Notes: generated by a model not told the origin, from the letters alone. DNA of 64,000 nt from Kiloniella spongiae (GCF_001026905.1 NZ_LAQL01000009.1:1-64000), one strand, 5' to 3'; numbered from the stretch's first letter, positions 45,034 to 56,346 are shown. Program-made: numbers and translations.

Positions 45034-47736
45034 ATGGTTACTTTTTTAAACAATCTTCCAGTGAGGTTTAAATTCAGTATCGCCCTATTGATACCGATTT
45101 TAGGCCTTCTGTTTTTCTCTATCTACACTGTATTAGACAAAAACGCGACGGTTCAATCCATGAAAAAGATCAGGCATATTGCTGAATCTTCTCTGGATAT
45201 TGGGACCTATGTCCATAATCTGCAAATTGAACGTGGTACATCCGCAAGCTATATAAGTTCCAAAGGTTCCCGTGACATCAAGGGTCAGCTAGAAGATCGT
45301 CGCCGCCTCACCAATGAATCTCAACAAGCCCTCGTCGAAAAGCTTGAAATTTTACTCACGGAATCAACCAGCGATGTTTTCTCAAGTAAAATAAACAAGG
45401 TTAAGTCCAGATTTACAGAGCTGGAAAAATACCGTTCCGATGTAACCGATCTAGAGCTGACAGTCGCTGAAATGGCGAGTTTTTATTCTGGAACCGTGGC
45501 TGATCTGATCAATATCGTCGCTGAAATGCCCCTGCTAAGTAATGATGGGGCTATATCGAATCAAATCACCGCTTTAATTGCCCTTCTCCAAGCAAAGGAA
45601 AATGCTGGCATCGAGCGCGCTGTTGGCACCGCCGGATTCGCCTCTGGTTCTTTTGATACAGCCAGATATAAGCAACTCGCAAATTTGATCAGCAAGCAGG
45701 AAAGCTATTTTTGGATTTACCAAAACTACGCAACACCAAAGCTGAAAGCCCTCTACACAGACATGGTTACCAATCCAAGCTCTATCCGTTTAGAAGAGAT
45801 GCGTAAAGTCATTGCAAACTATCCAGATAGCTTTGATCTCGCTGGTATCAGCGGACAGGATTTATTTAATACAACATCTGATCGTCTGGAAATCATAAGA
45901 GAAATAGAGATCATCGCAGAAGAACTGCTCATCGAAAATATTGAACACGTTGAACATGAAGCCTTTACGATCGAACTTATATTCCTGTGCATCACAATTG
46001 CCGTCCTCATCATTGCAATAGGTTTAGGCATTATTATTACCTTGGGTGTCAGCCGTGCTCTCACTCAACTGGTGACACTGGTCACCGACAACGATGCAGA
46101 AGTAAATATCAATCCTGATCGGAAAGATGAGATCGGTGTTCTTGGCAATTCCCTTCTCGCTTTTGTTGAAGAGGCAAAAGAAAACGAGCGAATTGCCATA
46201 GCAAACACCAGAATAAAATCAGCTTTGGATAGTTGCCAAGCCAATGTAATGGTCGCGAATAACGATTTTGACATCATCTACATGAATGATGCCGTTCTCG
46301 ATATGATGCGCAAAGGCGAATCGGATATCCGACAGGATCTCCCTGGATTTGATACATCAAAACTCCTTGGCGATAGCATTGATCGCTTTCACAAAAACCC
46401 TGCCCACCAACGCTCTATGCTCGAGGCCTTAACAACAACCTATCAAGGGAAAATCGAGGTTGGAGGAAGAACTTATGAACTAATTGCGACTCCAATTAAT
46501 ACCGAGAATGGTGATCGTTTGGGAACAGTTGTTGAATGGAAAGACATCACAGCCGAACTCGCTATACAGGCTGAAGTCGACTCTATGGTTCAAGCCATAT
46601 CCAGTGGAGATTTCACCAAATCTCTATCCCCAGAAGGTAAAGAGGGCTTTATGCTGGCTCTGACCAATGCTCTAAACTCTCTGAACAAAAATGTCAGTGC
46701 AGTGATCGATGATGTAGCAACCGCTCTATCTTCTCTCTCCAGAGGAGATCTTACTCACGAGATTACAACCAGTTACACTGGCATGTATGAGACCCTCAAA
46801 CAGGATGTAAACCAAACATCTAAGCGCCTATCTGAAACTGTTGGTGATATTATTTCAACAACAGATGAAATAGGTTCGGCATCGACCGAAATTGCCTCTG
46901 GATCAATGGATCTATCCCAACGGACAGAAGCACAGGCATCTAGCCTACAGCAAACGGCAGCCTCTATGGAAGAGATGTCAACAACGGTGAAGCAGAATGC
47001 CGATAGTGCTCAACAAGCAAACCAGATGGCTCTGAATGCAACAGAGACTGCCGAACGTGGTGGCGGCGTTGTTAAAGATGCTGTTGTTGCGGTGACAGGT
47101 ATAGAACAAGCATCTCAAAAAGTATCAGACATCATTGGTGTGATTGATGAAATCGCTTTCCAAACCAACCTTCTTGCCCTCAACGCCGCTGTCGAAGCTG
47201 CAAGGGCAGGCGAAGCTGGTAAAGGCTTTGCTGTTGTCGCTGCCGAAGTTCGAACACTGGCTCAACGTTCCGGTGAAGCAGCCAAAGATATCAAAATCTT
47301 GATTGTTGAAGCCAATGACCAAGTTAAAGAAGGCGTTACTCTTGTTAGATCTACCGGAGATACTTTGTCCGAAATTGTAGATTCATCCAAACGTGTGGCA
47401 GATATTATTTCCGAGATCGCTGCGTCCAGTCGTGAGCAAGCTACCGGAGTAGAGGAAATCAATACAGCAATAACCGCCATGGATGAAATGACCCAGCAGA
47501 ACGCGGCATTGGTCGAAGAAAGTTCAGCCTCAGCAAGAACACTGGAAGAACAAGCCGAAGGGCTTTCTGAAATGATTGGTTTCTTTAAAACTGACGGAAA
47601 TAGCAACAGAGAACCTAAGCCAAAGCCGCAGGACATCCCCAAAATGGCGTCACAAAAACCCTCAAAGACTGTAACAACTCTTAAGCCAGCAACAGCAACT
47701 GCCATTGAAGACGATGATGACTGGTCAGAGTTTTAA
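45034..47736 (+). CDS. Chemoreceptor with NIT-type periplasmic domain, PAS and CheR-tether pentapeptide
   Basis: A 900-aa MCP. TM1 about 14-33; periplasmic nitrate/nitrite-sensor-like (NIT) helical domain about 50-300 ([13 protein letters not shown]); TM2 about 315-340; HAMP; a cytoplasmic PAS at about 393-512 ([21 protein letters not shown]); further HAMP-like segments ([16 protein letters not shown]); then the MA domain with tip [17 protein letters not shown]. The C-terminus ends DDDDWSEF, matching the xWxxF tether that recruits CheR/CheB. NIT plus PAS suggests it reads both an external ligand and internal energy state; the ligands are not shown. Confidence 0.94.
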   Translation: MVTFLNNLPVRFKFSIALLIPILGLLFFSIYTVLDKNATVQSMKKIRHIAESSLDIGTYVHNLQIERGTSASYISSKGSRDIKGQLEDRRRLTNESQQALVEKLEILLTESTSDVFSSKINKVKSRFTELEKYRSDVTDLELTVAEMASFYSGTVADLINIVAEMPLLSNDGAISNQITALIALLQAKENAGIERAVGTAGFASGSFDTARYKQLANLISKQESYFWIYQNYATPKLKALYTDMVTNPSSIRLEEMRKVIANYPDSFDLAGISGQDLFNTTSDRLEIIREIEIIAEELLIENIEHVEHEAFTIELIFLCITIAVLIIAIGLGIIITLGVSRALTQLVTLVTDNDAEVNINPDRKDEIGVLGNSLLAFVEEAKENERIAIANTRIKSALDSCQANVMVANNDFDIIYMNDAVLDMMRKGESDIRQDLPGFDTSKLLGDSIDRFHKNPAHQRSMLEALTTTYQGKIEVGGRTYELIATPINTENGDRLGTVVEWKDITAELAIQAEVDSMVQAISSGDFTKSLSPEGKEGFMLALTNALNSLNKNVSAVIDDVATALSSLSRGDLTHEITTSYTGMYETLKQDVNQTSKRLSETVGDIISTTDEIGSASTEIASGSMDLSQRTEAQASSLQQTAASMEEMSTTVKQNADSAQQANQMALNATETAERGGGVVKDAVVAVTGIEQASQKVSDIIGVIDEIAFQTNLLALNAAVEAARAGEAGKGFAVVAAEVRTLAQRSGEAAKDIKILIVEANDQVKEGVTLVRSTGDTLSEIVDSSKRVADIISEIAASSREQATGVEEINTAITAMDEMTQQNAALVEESSASARTLEEQAEGLSEMIGFFKTDGNSNREPKPKPQDIPKMASQKPSKTVTTLKPATATAIEDDDDWSEF
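46209..47595 (+). repeat. Duplicated PAS-HAMP-MA segment, copy 1
   Basis: The last half of the NIT-type MCP (RIKSALDS to FFKTD) matches copy 2 at 49131-50517 codon for codon, both 1387 bp, offset 2922 bp. Protein identity is very high while many third positions differ, so this is a diverged paralogous repeat under protein-level constraint. Confidence 0.88.
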
Positions 47737-47804
47737 AAACCAAAGCTATGACTAATACCAAACAACAATCACTACAGAAATCATGTTAGATAACGGAGAA
47801 TATA

Positions 47805-50681
47805 ATGCGTAGTGCAAATAACCGTTTTTCCCTGAAAATTGCGTATAAACTGCCAATACTGTTTATTTTAATAGCAATGATTTCTGTCGTATCTATCGGC
47901 ACATTCAGCGTCATAAATTCTTCAGACACGTTGATTTTGCAAAAACAGCAAACTTTAACAGCATTGGCGGAAGCACGCAGTTCTTCTTTAAGACAATATC
48001 TGGAATCAATCCGAGAAGACATCCTCATCACAGCAACCAATAACAATGTTCATAACGCTATAACAAGGTTTTCCGAAGGCTTTAAAGACGAAAAAGAACT
48101 CCATAGTGATCCTCTTGCATCCCTCCAATCCGTTTATATAAATGAAAAAAATCTTACTGATACAACGTCTTTCGGGAACAAAGAAGCGCTAGGGCAAAAA
48201 CATCTGTTTGACGGACCGTCTGTCGCTGAAGGAATTTATCACACACAACATAAACGCCTTCATCCTTGGTTTCGCCGAATGCTGGAAGGTCGTGGGTATT
48301 ACGACATATTTCTTATTAACCCAGAGGGAGATGTTGTTTATACCGTTTTCAAAGAGCTTGATTACGCAACCAATCTTCTCGACGGTAAATATAACAATAC
48401 TGGGTTGGCTCAGGTATTCAAAGCTACCCTTTCGAATAACGAGCCCGGAAGCGTTAACTTTGTAGATTTTGCACCCTATGCCCCAAGTAATGGTACGCCG
48501 GCTAGTTTTATTGCAACACCAATTACCACTATAAACGGTTTCGTAGGTGTTCTCGTTTTCCAAATGCCTATTGATAGAATTGACCACATTTTACAACTCA
48601 GTGCAGGTATGGGGGCATCAGGCGAAACTTATCTGGTTGGTAGTGATTTCCTCATGCGAAGCGATTCCAGATTTTCAGAAGAATCAACAATTCTGAAAAC
48701 AGAGGTTAAAACTGCAACTGTGGAAAAGGCTCTGAATGGAAAATCAGGTATCGAAGTAACACCCGACTATCGTGACATCCCCGTTCTTTCTGCCTTTCAA
48801 CCATTTGAATTTGAAGGAATCAGATGGGCATTAATGGCAGAGATTGACGAGGTTGAAATGCTTGCTCCTGCACATGACGCACGTCTATTCATTCTTATGA
48901 TCGGTGGAATTGTTCTCGTAATTGTAGGCCTGCTTGGATGGTTATTTGCCCGCTCTATTATCCGCCCCTTACAAAAATCAACATCTGAAATGCTCCAACT
49001 TGCTGAAGGGGACAAATCATTTGCTATTTCCGGATTGGAACGTCGTGACGAAATCAGGGATATTGCTTCTGCATTGCAAACCTTTAAAGACAATGCGGTT
49101 GAACAAGACCGATCAGCAGCAGAAAACATGCGGATCAAATCAGCACTTGATAGCAGTTCAGCGAATGTCATGGTCGCGGACAATAACCTTGACATCATCT
49201 ATATGAATGACGCTGTTCTTGAGATGATGCGCGAGGGTGAGACTGATATTCGTAGGGATCTTCCCGGTTTCGATACAAATAAGCTCCTTGGTGACAGTAT
49301 TGACCGCTTTCATAAAAATCCAGCACACCAACGTTCTTTGCTCGAAACTTTGAATACGACATATCAAGGCCGCATCAAAGTCGGAGGCAGGACCTATGAT
49401 TTGATAGCAAACCCCATCATCACACAAGACAAAGAACGTCTGGGAACCGTTGTTGAATGGGCAGATGTCACAGCTGAACTCGCTATTCAGGATGACGTTG
49501 ATGAAATGGTTAAAGCTATTTCAGAAGGTGACTTCACAAAGTCCTTAGTAGCAGACGGTAAAGAAGGCTTTATGCTAGCCTTGACCAACGCTCTGAACTC
49601 CCTCAACAAGAATGTCAGTGATGTTGTTGATGATGTGGCAACCGCTCTCTCATCTCTCTCACGAGGGGACCTCACGCACGAAATTACAGCCAATTACACT
49701 GGGATGTACGAAACCCTCAAACAGGATGTGAACCAAACCTCAAAACGTCTATCTGAAACTGTCGGCGAGATAATCACTACCACTGATGAGATTGGATCTG
49801 CCTCTACCGAGATATCCTCAGGCTCTATGGATCTGTCTCAAAGAACAGAAGCACAGGCATCCAGCCTGCAACAAACTGCGGCCTCTATGGAAGAGATGTC
49901 AACCACCGTGAAGCAGAATGCAGACAGTGCTCAGCAGGCAAATCAGATGGCCTTGAATGCAACGGAGACCGCCGAACGAGGAGGAGAAGTTGTCCAGGAA
50001 GCCGTTGTTGCCGTGACTGGAATTGAACAGGCATCACAGAAAGTTTCCGACATCATCGGAGTTATTGATGAGATTGCCTTCCAGACGAACCTTCTTGCCC
50101 TCAATGCTGCGGTTGAAGCCGCCAGAGCGGGAGAAGCAGGTAAGGGATTTGCTGTGGTTGCAGCCGAGGTTCGAACTTTGGCGCAACGTTCCGGTGAAGC
50201 AGCTAAAGATATCAAAACCTTAATTATAGAAGCCAACGACCAGGTTAAGGAAGGTGTTACTCTGGTTCGTTCAACCGGGGATACTCTGTCCGAAATTGTT
50301 GATTCATCCAAACGTGTTGCTGATATCATCTCCGAAATTGCAGCCTCTAGCCGGGAACAGGCATCCGGCGTTGAAGAGATCAATGCAGCAATCACAGCAA
50401 TGGATGAAATGACCCAGCAAAACGCTGCTTTGGTTGAAGAAAGCTCGGCTGCGGCCCGTACCCTGGAAGAGCAAGCAGAGGGGCTCTCCGAGATGATTGG
50501 TTTCTTTAAAACAGACGATACAAGACGAGTTAATAGTCCCCAAAAACCAAAAGAGGTTAAACAGGCGCCCCCTGCGGTGACGCAAAAACCTCAACCGCAA
50601 CAAAAGAATGTTACAGCACTCAAATCCACCGCTTCAACAGCAGTCGCCATCGAGGAGGAGGAGGACTGGTCCGAATTTTAA
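47805..50681 (+). CDS. Chemoreceptor with Cache-type domain, PAS and CheR-tether pentapeptide
   Basis: A 958-aa MCP. TM1 about 17-37; dCache-like periplasmic domain about 40-350 ([18 protein letters not shown], with GETYLVGSD); TM2 about 362-385; HAMP (RSIIRPL); a PAS at about 443-560 nearly identical to that of the preceding MCP; HAMP repeats; and the MA domain. The end EEEEDWSEF again gives xWxxF. From the PAS to the MA domain it aligns with its neighbour without indels, so only the sensory half differs. Confidence 0.94.
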   Translation: MRSANNRFSLKIAYKLPILFILIAMISVVSIGTFSVINSSDTLILQKQQTLTALAEARSSSLRQYLESIREDILITATNNNVHNAITRFSEGFKDEKELHSDPLASLQSVYINEKNLTDTTSFGNKEALGQKHLFDGPSVAEGIYHTQHKRLHPWFRRMLEGRGYYDIFLINPEGDVVYTVFKELDYATNLLDGKYNNTGLAQVFKATLSNNEPGSVNFVDFAPYAPSNGTPASFIATPITTINGFVGVLVFQMPIDRIDHILQLSAGMGASGETYLVGSDFLMRSDSRFSEESTILKTEVKTATVEKALNGKSGIEVTPDYRDIPVLSAFQPFEFEGIRWALMAEIDEVEMLAPAHDARLFILMIGGIVLVIVGLLGWLFARSIIRPLQKSTSEMLQLAEGDKSFAISGLERRDEIRDIASALQTFKDNAVEQDRSAAENMRIKSALDSSSANVMVADNNLDIIYMNDAVLEMMREGETDIRRDLPGFDTNKLLGDSIDRFHKNPAHQRSLLETLNTTYQGRIKVGGRTYDLIANPIITQDKERLGTVVEWADVTAELAIQDDVDEMVKAISEGDFTKSLVADGKEGFMLALTNALNSLNKNVSDVVDDVATALSSLSRGDLTHEITANYTGMYETLKQDVNQTSKRLSETVGEIITTTDEIGSASTEISSGSMDLSQRTEAQASSLQQTAASMEEMSTTVKQNADSAQQANQMALNATETAERGGEVVQEAVVAVTGIEQASQKVSDIIGVIDEIAFQTNLLALNAAVEAARAGEAGKGFAVVAAEVRTLAQRSGEAAKDIKTLIIEANDQVKEGVTLVRSTGDTLSEIVDSSKRVADIISEIAASSREQASGVEEINAAITAMDEMTQQNAALVEESSAAARTLEEQAEGLSEMIGFFKTDDTRRVNSPQKPKEVKQAPPAVTQKPQPQQKNVTALKSTASTAVAIEEEEDWSEF
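49131..50517 (+). repeat. Duplicated PAS-HAMP-MA segment, copy 2
   Basis: Counterpart of the segment at 46209-47595, in the same orientation and with no length change. A recombination between the two would delete exactly 2922 bp and leave one in-frame chimaeric receptor. Confidence 0.88.
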
Positions 50682-50734
50682 ATGGAAATGAACGTGGGAT
50701 TCTTAAAGCCATACAGAGTAAAAGAGTAGAATCG

Positions 50735-51643
50735 ATGACATCATCAGGACTCGCTTCATCAGTAACAAGAAAATCAGCTTCTTCTAGTATAGAGGCCGCA
50801 GATACTAATGAGCGCGAGTTTCCTTTCTCTGACCAAGAGTTTAAAACTCTCACCCAGATGGTTTATGATAGAACCGGTATTGTCCTGAAAGATAACAAAA
50901 AAAACATGGTTTATGGTCGTCTCGCCAGACGATTACGCAAACTAAAAATGTACTCTTTTAAAGAATATTTGACTTATCTGGATAGCCCCGACGGTGCCAA
51001 TGAAACAGGCATGTTGATAAACGCTATCACCACAAACCTGACCAAGTTCTTTAGAGAGTCCCATCATTTCAAACATTTGTTTACTGCCTGTGAAAAAATC
51101 ATTCAGGCCCAAACAAATCGAGGCGAAGACCGTCGACTTCGCCTCTGGTCGGCAGGTTGTTCGTCTGGCGAAGAGCCCTACTCTATCGCCATCGTCATGA
51201 ACGAACTCCTAAAGAGAACCCCTTCGATAGATATTAAAATTTTGGCGACAGATCTTGATACAGGCATGCTGCAAACTGGCATGTCCGGGATTTATAGCAA
51301 GAAATCTGTCGAAAACATGCCAGATAAATTCAGAACGAAATATACCCAGGAAATATCTGAATCACAGGTTCAAATGAGTTCAGAGTTACGTAGTTTGATC
51401 ACCTTTAAACAGCTCAATCTACTGGAAAAATGGCTCATGAAAGGACCTTTTGATGTCATTTTTTGCCGAAATGTCATGATTTATTTCGACCAACCGACAA
51501 AGATATCACTTGGTAAACGTTATGCCGAATTACTCAGGACAGATAGCTGGCTCTATATTGGCCATTCTGAAAGCTTACCAGAGGAAACTAACCTAAAACT
51601 CATTGGTAAAACCATCTATCAACGTCAGGATCGGAGAGGATAA
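50735..51643 (+). CDS. cheR: Chemoreceptor glutamate methyltransferase CheR
   Basis: A 302-aa CheR with a 35-residue Ser/Ala-rich lead, the helical N-terminal domain (MVYDRTGIVLKDNKKNMVYGRLARRLR) and the SAM-binding domain (LRLWSAGCSSGEEPYSIA, ILATDLDTGML, FDVIFCRNVMIYFD). It methylates MCP glutamates. The C-terminal xWxxF motifs on the two upstream MCPs are plausible docking sites for its beta-subdomain. One base separates it from cheD. Confidence 0.96.
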   Translation: MTSSGLASSVTRKSASSSIEAADTNEREFPFSDQEFKTLTQMVYDRTGIVLKDNKKNMVYGRLARRLRKLKMYSFKEYLTYLDSPDGANETGMLINAITTNLTKFFRESHHFKHLFTACEKIIQAQTNRGEDRRLRLWSAGCSSGEEPYSIAIVMNELLKRTPSIDIKILATDLDTGMLQTGMSGIYSKKSVENMPDKFRTKYTQEISESQVQMSSELRSLITFKQLNLLEKWLMKGPFDVIFCRNVMIYFDQPTKISLGKRYAELLRTDSWLYIGHSESLPEETNLKLIGKTIYQRQDRRG

Positions 51644-51644
51644 A

Positions 51645-52322
51645 ATGTTACATAAAACAGACATAAAAAAAGCTCCTCCGTTCAACAAAGTTCCGGATCA
51701 TTTTTATTCGGATGACACAGATCTTCGTCATCCTCACGAAGGGGAACCGAAGAGGTTTTTTGATCCTAAATTCAAACATTATGCCGTGAAAATAATGCCT
51801 GGAACTCATTACGTAACATCCAGACACGATGAAATGCTCGTCACCACATTAGGGTCATGTGTAAGTGCCTGCGTCCGCGATACAGCACTCGGTGTCGGAG
51901 GGATGAATCACTTCATGCTTCCAGAAAGTGACACAGGTAAATGGGGCGGAAGCAGTGCGGTGATGCGATATGGTAACCATGCCATGGAAACCTTGCTGAA
52001 CGATATTCTCGCTATGGGTGGAGCAAAAAATCGCATGGAAATTAAGCTCTTTGGCGGTGGTCACGTTCTTAACTCATCCAACCTGGTCGGCGAGAAGAAC
52101 GTTCAGTTTGTTGAACGGTATTTAAAAAACGAACACCTCGCACCTTCGTCACAACACTTAGGGGGAAACCAAGCGAGGAAGATCATTTTTTTCCCCAAAA
52201 CCGGTGTCGTTAAAATGAAGCTTCTCCCCCATGCATTTGATGAAGAAGTCGTTCAAAACGAGAGAAAACTCAGTACCAATCTTAATCACCAAGAGATTGA
52301 AGGCAGTGTTGAACTATTTTGA
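51645..52322 (+). CDS. cheD: Chemoreceptor glutamine deamidase CheD
   Basis: A protein of 225 aa from the ATG at 51645, which has GGAGAGG seven bases upstream; the longer ORF overlapping cheR is unlikely. The catalytic triad context is intact: TLGSCVSACV (Thr, Cys) and GGMNHFMLP (His). An N-terminal extension of about 50 residues and a C-terminal tail ending SVELF are additional to the usual core. The tail resembles the end of the MCP/CheZ-like protein (DIELF) encoded two genes on. Confidence 0.94.
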   Translation: MLHKTDIKKAPPFNKVPDHFYSDDTDLRHPHEGEPKRFFDPKFKHYAVKIMPGTHYVTSRHDEMLVTTLGSCVSACVRDTALGVGGMNHFMLPESDTGKWGGSSAVMRYGNHAMETLLNDILAMGGAKNRMEIKLFGGGHVLNSSNLVGEKNVQFVERYLKNEHLAPSSQHLGGNQARKIIFFPKTGVVKMKLLPHAFDEEVVQNERKLSTNLNHQEIEGSVELF

Positions 52323-52335
52323 GTAGGAATTTATT

Positions 52336-53403
52336 TTGACCTCAATTAAAGTCCTTATCGTTGATGATTCAGCTCTTATGAGAGAGCTTTTGACGGCCCT
52401 TCTGTCCCAAGATCCAACCATTGAGGTTGTTGGATCTGCGACGGATCCCTATCAGGCACGCCAAATGATCAAACAGTTATTACCTGACGTCATTACGCTT
52501 GATATCGAAATGCCCAGAATGGACGGATTATCTTTTTTGGAAAAGATAATGACATTAAGGCCCATGCCTGTAGTGATGGTGTCTTCGCTAACACAACAAG
52601 GTGCAGAAGCAACACTCAATGCCCTTGAGCTTGGTGCCGTGGATTTTTTCCCAAAGCCCAAGCTAGATATGAAGCGCGGTATTGAAAAGCGTGCCGATGA
52701 ACTTATTCACAAGATCAAGACCGCCGCACAGGCAAAGGTAAAAACTCTCGAACGCGAACAGGATACACCGCTTGCCTTAAACCCTCTTTCAAACATTAAG
52801 TTTTCTACAACTGAAAAAATCATTGCCATCGGCGCTTCAACTGGTGGAGTTGAAGCCTTACGTGTCGTTATCAAGAATTTACCGGCCAATAGCCCTGCTG
52901 TTCTTGTAACCCAACACATGCCTGAAAAGTTTACAAAAACCTTTGCCGAACGCCTGAACAAAATTTCAGCTGTTTCCATCAGCGAGGCCAAACACGGCGA
53001 ACGCGTACTGCCAGGACACGTTTATATTGCGCCAGGTGGTAAGCACTTAAAATTACATAGATCAGGTGCAAACTACCTCTGCCAATTAACTGACGAGGAA
53101 GCAGTATCCGGCCACAAACCTTCCGTTGATGTCCTTTTCCGTTCTACCAGTGAAGCAGCTGGGAAAAATGCTATTGGCGTTATTTTGACTGGCATGGGCA
53201 AAGATGGCGCGGCAGGCATGTTGGAATTACGAGAAGTCGGAGCAAAAACCTTTGGGCAGGATGAAGCCTCTTGCGTTGTCTATGGCATGCCTAAGGCAGC
53301 GTACGACATTGGCGCTGTTGAACATCAAGTTTCCTTAAACAAGATAACCGAAGCAATGTTGAATGCCTGCGGCGCAGCAAAAGATCGACATATACGCGTC
53401 TAA
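52336..53403 (+). CDS. cheB: Chemotaxis methylesterase/response regulator CheB
   Basis: A 355-aa protein from a TTG at 52336 with AGGA seven bases upstream. The receiver has D10-D11 and phosphoacceptor D56 (LDIEMP); the C-terminal esterase has GASTGGVEAL (Ser), TQHMP (His) and LTGMGKDGAAG (Asp). It demethylates and deamidates MCPs when phosphorylated by CheA. The operon order cheR-cheD-cheB is complete. Confidence 0.96.
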   Translation: MTSIKVLIVDDSALMRELLTALLSQDPTIEVVGSATDPYQARQMIKQLLPDVITLDIEMPRMDGLSFLEKIMTLRPMPVVMVSSLTQQGAEATLNALELGAVDFFPKPKLDMKRGIEKRADELIHKIKTAAQAKVKTLEREQDTPLALNPLSNIKFSTTEKIIAIGASTGGVEALRVVIKNLPANSPAVLVTQHMPEKFTKTFAERLNKISAVSISEAKHGERVLPGHVYIAPGGKHLKLHRSGANYLCQLTDEEAVSGHKPSVDVLFRSTSEAAGKNAIGVILTGMGKDGAAGMLELREVGAKTFGQDEASCVVYGMPKAAYDIGAVEHQVSLNKITEAMLNACGAAKDRHIRV

Positions 53404-53478
53404 ACACTGAAAGATCTAAACACTGAAAGAGTCGTGTACGAACGTGAGGATTATACCTCATATAGTAAGGAGAAACGA

Positions 53479-54678
53479 ATGGCTATGGTAGCACAACCCG
53501 AAATCTATGCGGATAAACCCCCAAACAACGCAGAGGATAATCCTGAGCAGGATACACTATCCATTCAGGACGATACCATTGATCATAGCCTGCCAGTCAT
53601 TCCAGGGAGTCCACCTATTGGCAGCAACGAAGGGATGCATGATTTACTGACATTATGGGTCGGTCTATCAGATGTACAAAAAAGAACCTTTAAAGCCCTG
53701 ACAAAAGAAGTCGAAGTGGCAAGCAACCTCGTAGAAACATCAACAGAGGAGCTCTCCAAAAATTTTCAAGAGCTGGCAAATTTCTCTCGGAAACAAGCCG
53801 ACGATCTGAAATCAATCATTGAATCTGCCAGCACCGTGACCGTCGACGACAAAGAAATCACTTTGACAGATGTCCTGCACGTTATGGAAGAATCGATTAA
53901 TACTGTGGTTGAACAAATATTACACGTGTCTAAACACGGAATGTCCATGACCTATGCAATGGAAGATCTCCTTGGAAATGTCGAAAAAGTTCAAGCACGG
54001 GTGACTGATATTGAAACAGTTACCAAACAAACAAACCTGCTGGCTCTTAATGCAAAAATAGAGGCTATGCGAGCTGGAGACGCCGGTGCCGGATTTTCCG
54101 TTGTTGCAGATGGCGTGCGAGAACTTTCAAGTTCTATTAACGATCTTTCTGGTCAAATCAGGCGAGAGATTTCTGATGTCTCCAAATCTTTAGCAGACAG
54201 TCAAGGAAATCTAAGAGAAGTTACCTCTGTTGACATGACTGAAAACATTATGGCTAAAGAACACATCGAAAAAATCATGACTTGCCTCATAGATCGTAAC
54301 GATTCCTTTAGTAAAACCATTCAAAATTCTGCAAGTAATTCAGACGACATGACACGCCAAGTCTCTGAAATGATCACCGGAATTCAATTCCAGGATAGAA
54401 CTAGCCAACGCCTTGGTAATATTCTGGATGCCTTGAAGGTCTTGTCCGAGGCCGGGGAAGAAATGAAAGCCAAAACGGAAGAACAGGTTGGTGAACAGAT
54501 AACACCTGAATTGGATAGAGAATGGCTTAATCAGCTGATCAATGGCTTCCATTTGGGCGAAATGCGTGAACGTTTTATCATGCATGCCCTCTATGATGAC
54601 GATATGGCAATTGATGATGAGGCGAACGGTACTCAAAGCCAACCAGACGATGACGAAGACGATATAGAGTTGTTCTAA
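53479..54678 (+). CDS. Soluble MCP-like protein with a CheZ-type phosphatase motif
   Basis: A protein of 399 aa from the ATG at 53479 (AAGGAG six bases upstream). No signal peptide or membrane helix. An acidic N-terminus leads to a long helical region. Residues 184-216 resemble an MCP hairpin tip, [21 protein letters not shown] second motif, residues 302-312 ([11 protein letters not shown]), matches the CheZ active site F-Q-D-x-T-x-Q, with D306 and Q310 at the catalytic D143/Q147 spacing of E. coli CheZ. The tail is very acidic and ends DDIELF, recalling the CheY-binding CheZ tail. CheY-P phosphatase activity is inferred. Next to cheB in the operon. Confidence 0.8.
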   Translation: MAMVAQPEIYADKPPNNAEDNPEQDTLSIQDDTIDHSLPVIPGSPPIGSNEGMHDLLTLWVGLSDVQKRTFKALTKEVEVASNLVETSTEELSKNFQELANFSRKQADDLKSIIESASTVTVDDKEITLTDVLHVMEESINTVVEQILHVSKHGMSMTYAMEDLLGNVEKVQARVTDIETVTKQTNLLALNAKIEAMRAGDAGAGFSVVADGVRELSSSINDLSGQIRREISDVSKSLADSQGNLREVTSVDMTENIMAKEHIEKIMTCLIDRNDSFSKTIQNSASNSDDMTRQVSEMITGIQFQDRTSQRLGNILDALKVLSEAGEEMKAKTEEQVGEQITPELDREWLNQLINGFHLGEMRERFIMHALYDDDMAIDDEANGTQSQPDDDEDDIELF

Positions 54679-54722
54679 TGACTTACCTTATAATTATCTT
54701 ATCTGGGAAAGGATAACGCTAA

Positions 54723-55031
54723 ATGGACTATTCGTTTAAACCAGACGGAACCTTGCTAAAATGCGTAATGACAGGTGAATTCACCTTTACTGATCATCCC
54801 ACTTTTCGCAGCATGATTGACGAAGCAGTAAAAACAGGTGCCCGTTCAATACAATTAGATCTGCAAGACGTAGAATATATTGATTCAGCAGGTCTAGGCA
54901 TGTTTTTAGTGGCCCATGAACGATCAGGCGAAGAAGGATGGACGTTTTCTATTAGCAATCCCAGAGAAAAGGTTCAAAAGATGTTCACCCTCGCAAGGCT
55001 GGAAACCATTGTAACCATAGCAAACGGTTAA
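54723..55031 (+). CDS. STAS-domain anti-sigma-factor antagonist-like protein
   Basis: A 102-aa STAS protein with the canonical phosphorylation site DSAGLGMFL, S55, on which an RsbW-type kinase would act. The full beta/alpha order is present from MDYSFKPDGTLLKCVMTGEF on. It lies between the MCP/CheZ-like gene and the PP2C response regulator, an arrangement typical of partner-switch modules. It probably binds the HATPase protein encoded at 56347-57246 when unphosphorylated. Confidence 0.9.
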   Translation: MDYSFKPDGTLLKCVMTGEFTFTDHPTFRSMIDEAVKTGARSIQLDLQDVEYIDSAGLGMFLVAHERSGEEGWTFSISNPREKVQKMFTLARLETIVTIANG

Positions 55032-55107
55032 AAACATAATCACTCAAGAACCTCTGTAGTGTCAGACAGACATTACTTTTCTTAGTAAGAAATTAATCAA
55101 GAGTTGA

Positions 55108-56298
55108 ATGCCCAATAGTTCAAACGACATACCTTTTGAGACCATCGCAAATCGGCAAGTTTTAGTTGTCGATGATGTCAAACTATTGCGCGATCTCATT
55201 ACCAGCATTTTACGACAGGCTGGCTTTAACAATATCGAACACGCAGAAAATGGCCAAGAAGCAATGCTCAAAGTCACGGACAATCCTCCGGACATTATTA
55301 TCTTGGATCTCATGATGCCAATTATGGATGGCATGGAGGTCTGCCGCTTGGTTCGAGAAATTGAAGATACGGCATCTATTCCCATTATCGTTCAAACTGC
55401 CATGCATGATAATGAAGAGCGCCTGAAAGCCTTTGCAGCGGGAGCCAGTGACCTTGTCACAAAACCAGTGAACGCCCTTGAACTTGTGATCCGGACAAAA
55501 CTACACCTCAAGAACCTAATTTTGACGGAAAATAGAGAAAAATATCGCGCACGTGTTGCCGATGAACTAGCAACAGCAAAAGACGTCCAGCAAAATATTT
55601 TACCCTCCCCACAACACCTCCGGGAAATACGCGAACAAACGGGGCTTAATATTTCCTCTGTCTGTCAGCCATCATCAGAACTCGGAGGGGATTTTTGGGG
55701 CGCACGCATCTTAGCAAATGGCTCAATCGGCTTCTACGTTACAGATTTCTCAGGACATGGTGTTGTTTCGGCCCTGAATACCATCAGATTACACACACTT
55801 TTATTCAACGTAGGCGAAGCATGGCAAAAACCAGACCAGCTCTTGTCTGATATCAATCAGAACCTTTGTGACATGTTACCAACTGGGCAGTATGCAACAA
55901 TGATTATTGGTTTAATTTCTCCTGAGAACAATACATTAAGCTACGCTGGTGCTGCGGCTCCTCCTCCAATTTATGGCGAATGGGAAAAGCCCGAAAAGTT
56001 TAGCTATCTTGATACAACAGGGTTACCACTAGGTGTTAGTAAAATTGCAACTTACGATCTTCAAACAGTTCCTTTTACCAAAAACCATTTACTCTTTTCC
56101 TTTAGCGATGCCTTAATTGAAACCAAGCTAAATGATGGCACGTTTTTGGAAGGAGAAGAGTTGATAAAGCTCGTAAAAGATCTCACAAATAGTAGAGCTA
56201 ATCCTCAACTTTTGAATCAGCTCATTTCTTCTTTTTTTGAAAATGGTGGCGATGATTTGAGAGACGATTTAACAGCAATCTGTTTTGATTATTTATAG
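55108..56298 (+). CDS. Response regulator with PP2C (SpoIIE/RsbU-type) phosphatase domain
   Basis: A 396-aa protein. Receiver at about 15-135 with D22-D23, phosphoacceptor D67 (LDLMMP) and VTKPV lysine; a short coiled linker (RARVADELATAKDVQQNILP); then a PP2C domain with the metal aspartates in GGDFWGA, VTDFSGHG, SFSDALIE and DDLTAICFD. Phosphorylation by CheA or another kinase would control dephosphorylation of the STAS partner. It is the last gene of the operon and is convergent with the HATPase gene. Confidence 0.94.
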   Translation: MPNSSNDIPFETIANRQVLVVDDVKLLRDLITSILRQAGFNNIEHAENGQEAMLKVTDNPPDIIILDLMMPIMDGMEVCRLVREIEDTASIPIIVQTAMHDNEERLKAFAAGASDLVTKPVNALELVIRTKLHLKNLILTENREKYRARVADELATAKDVQQNILPSPQHLREIREQTGLNISSVCQPSSELGGDFWGARILANGSIGFYVTDFSGHGVVSALNTIRLHTLLFNVGEAWQKPDQLLSDINQNLCDMLPTGQYATMIIGLISPENNTLSYAGAAAPPPIYGEWEKPEKFSYLDTTGLPLGVSKIATYDLQTVPFTKNHLLFSFSDALIETKLNDGTFLEGEELIKLVKDLTNSRANPQLLNQLISSFFENGGDDLRDDLTAICFDYL

Positions 56299-56346
56299 TA
56301 TCAGCAAATTTAGCGTATTTAGCTTTCAACATGCATTCTGGACAAC

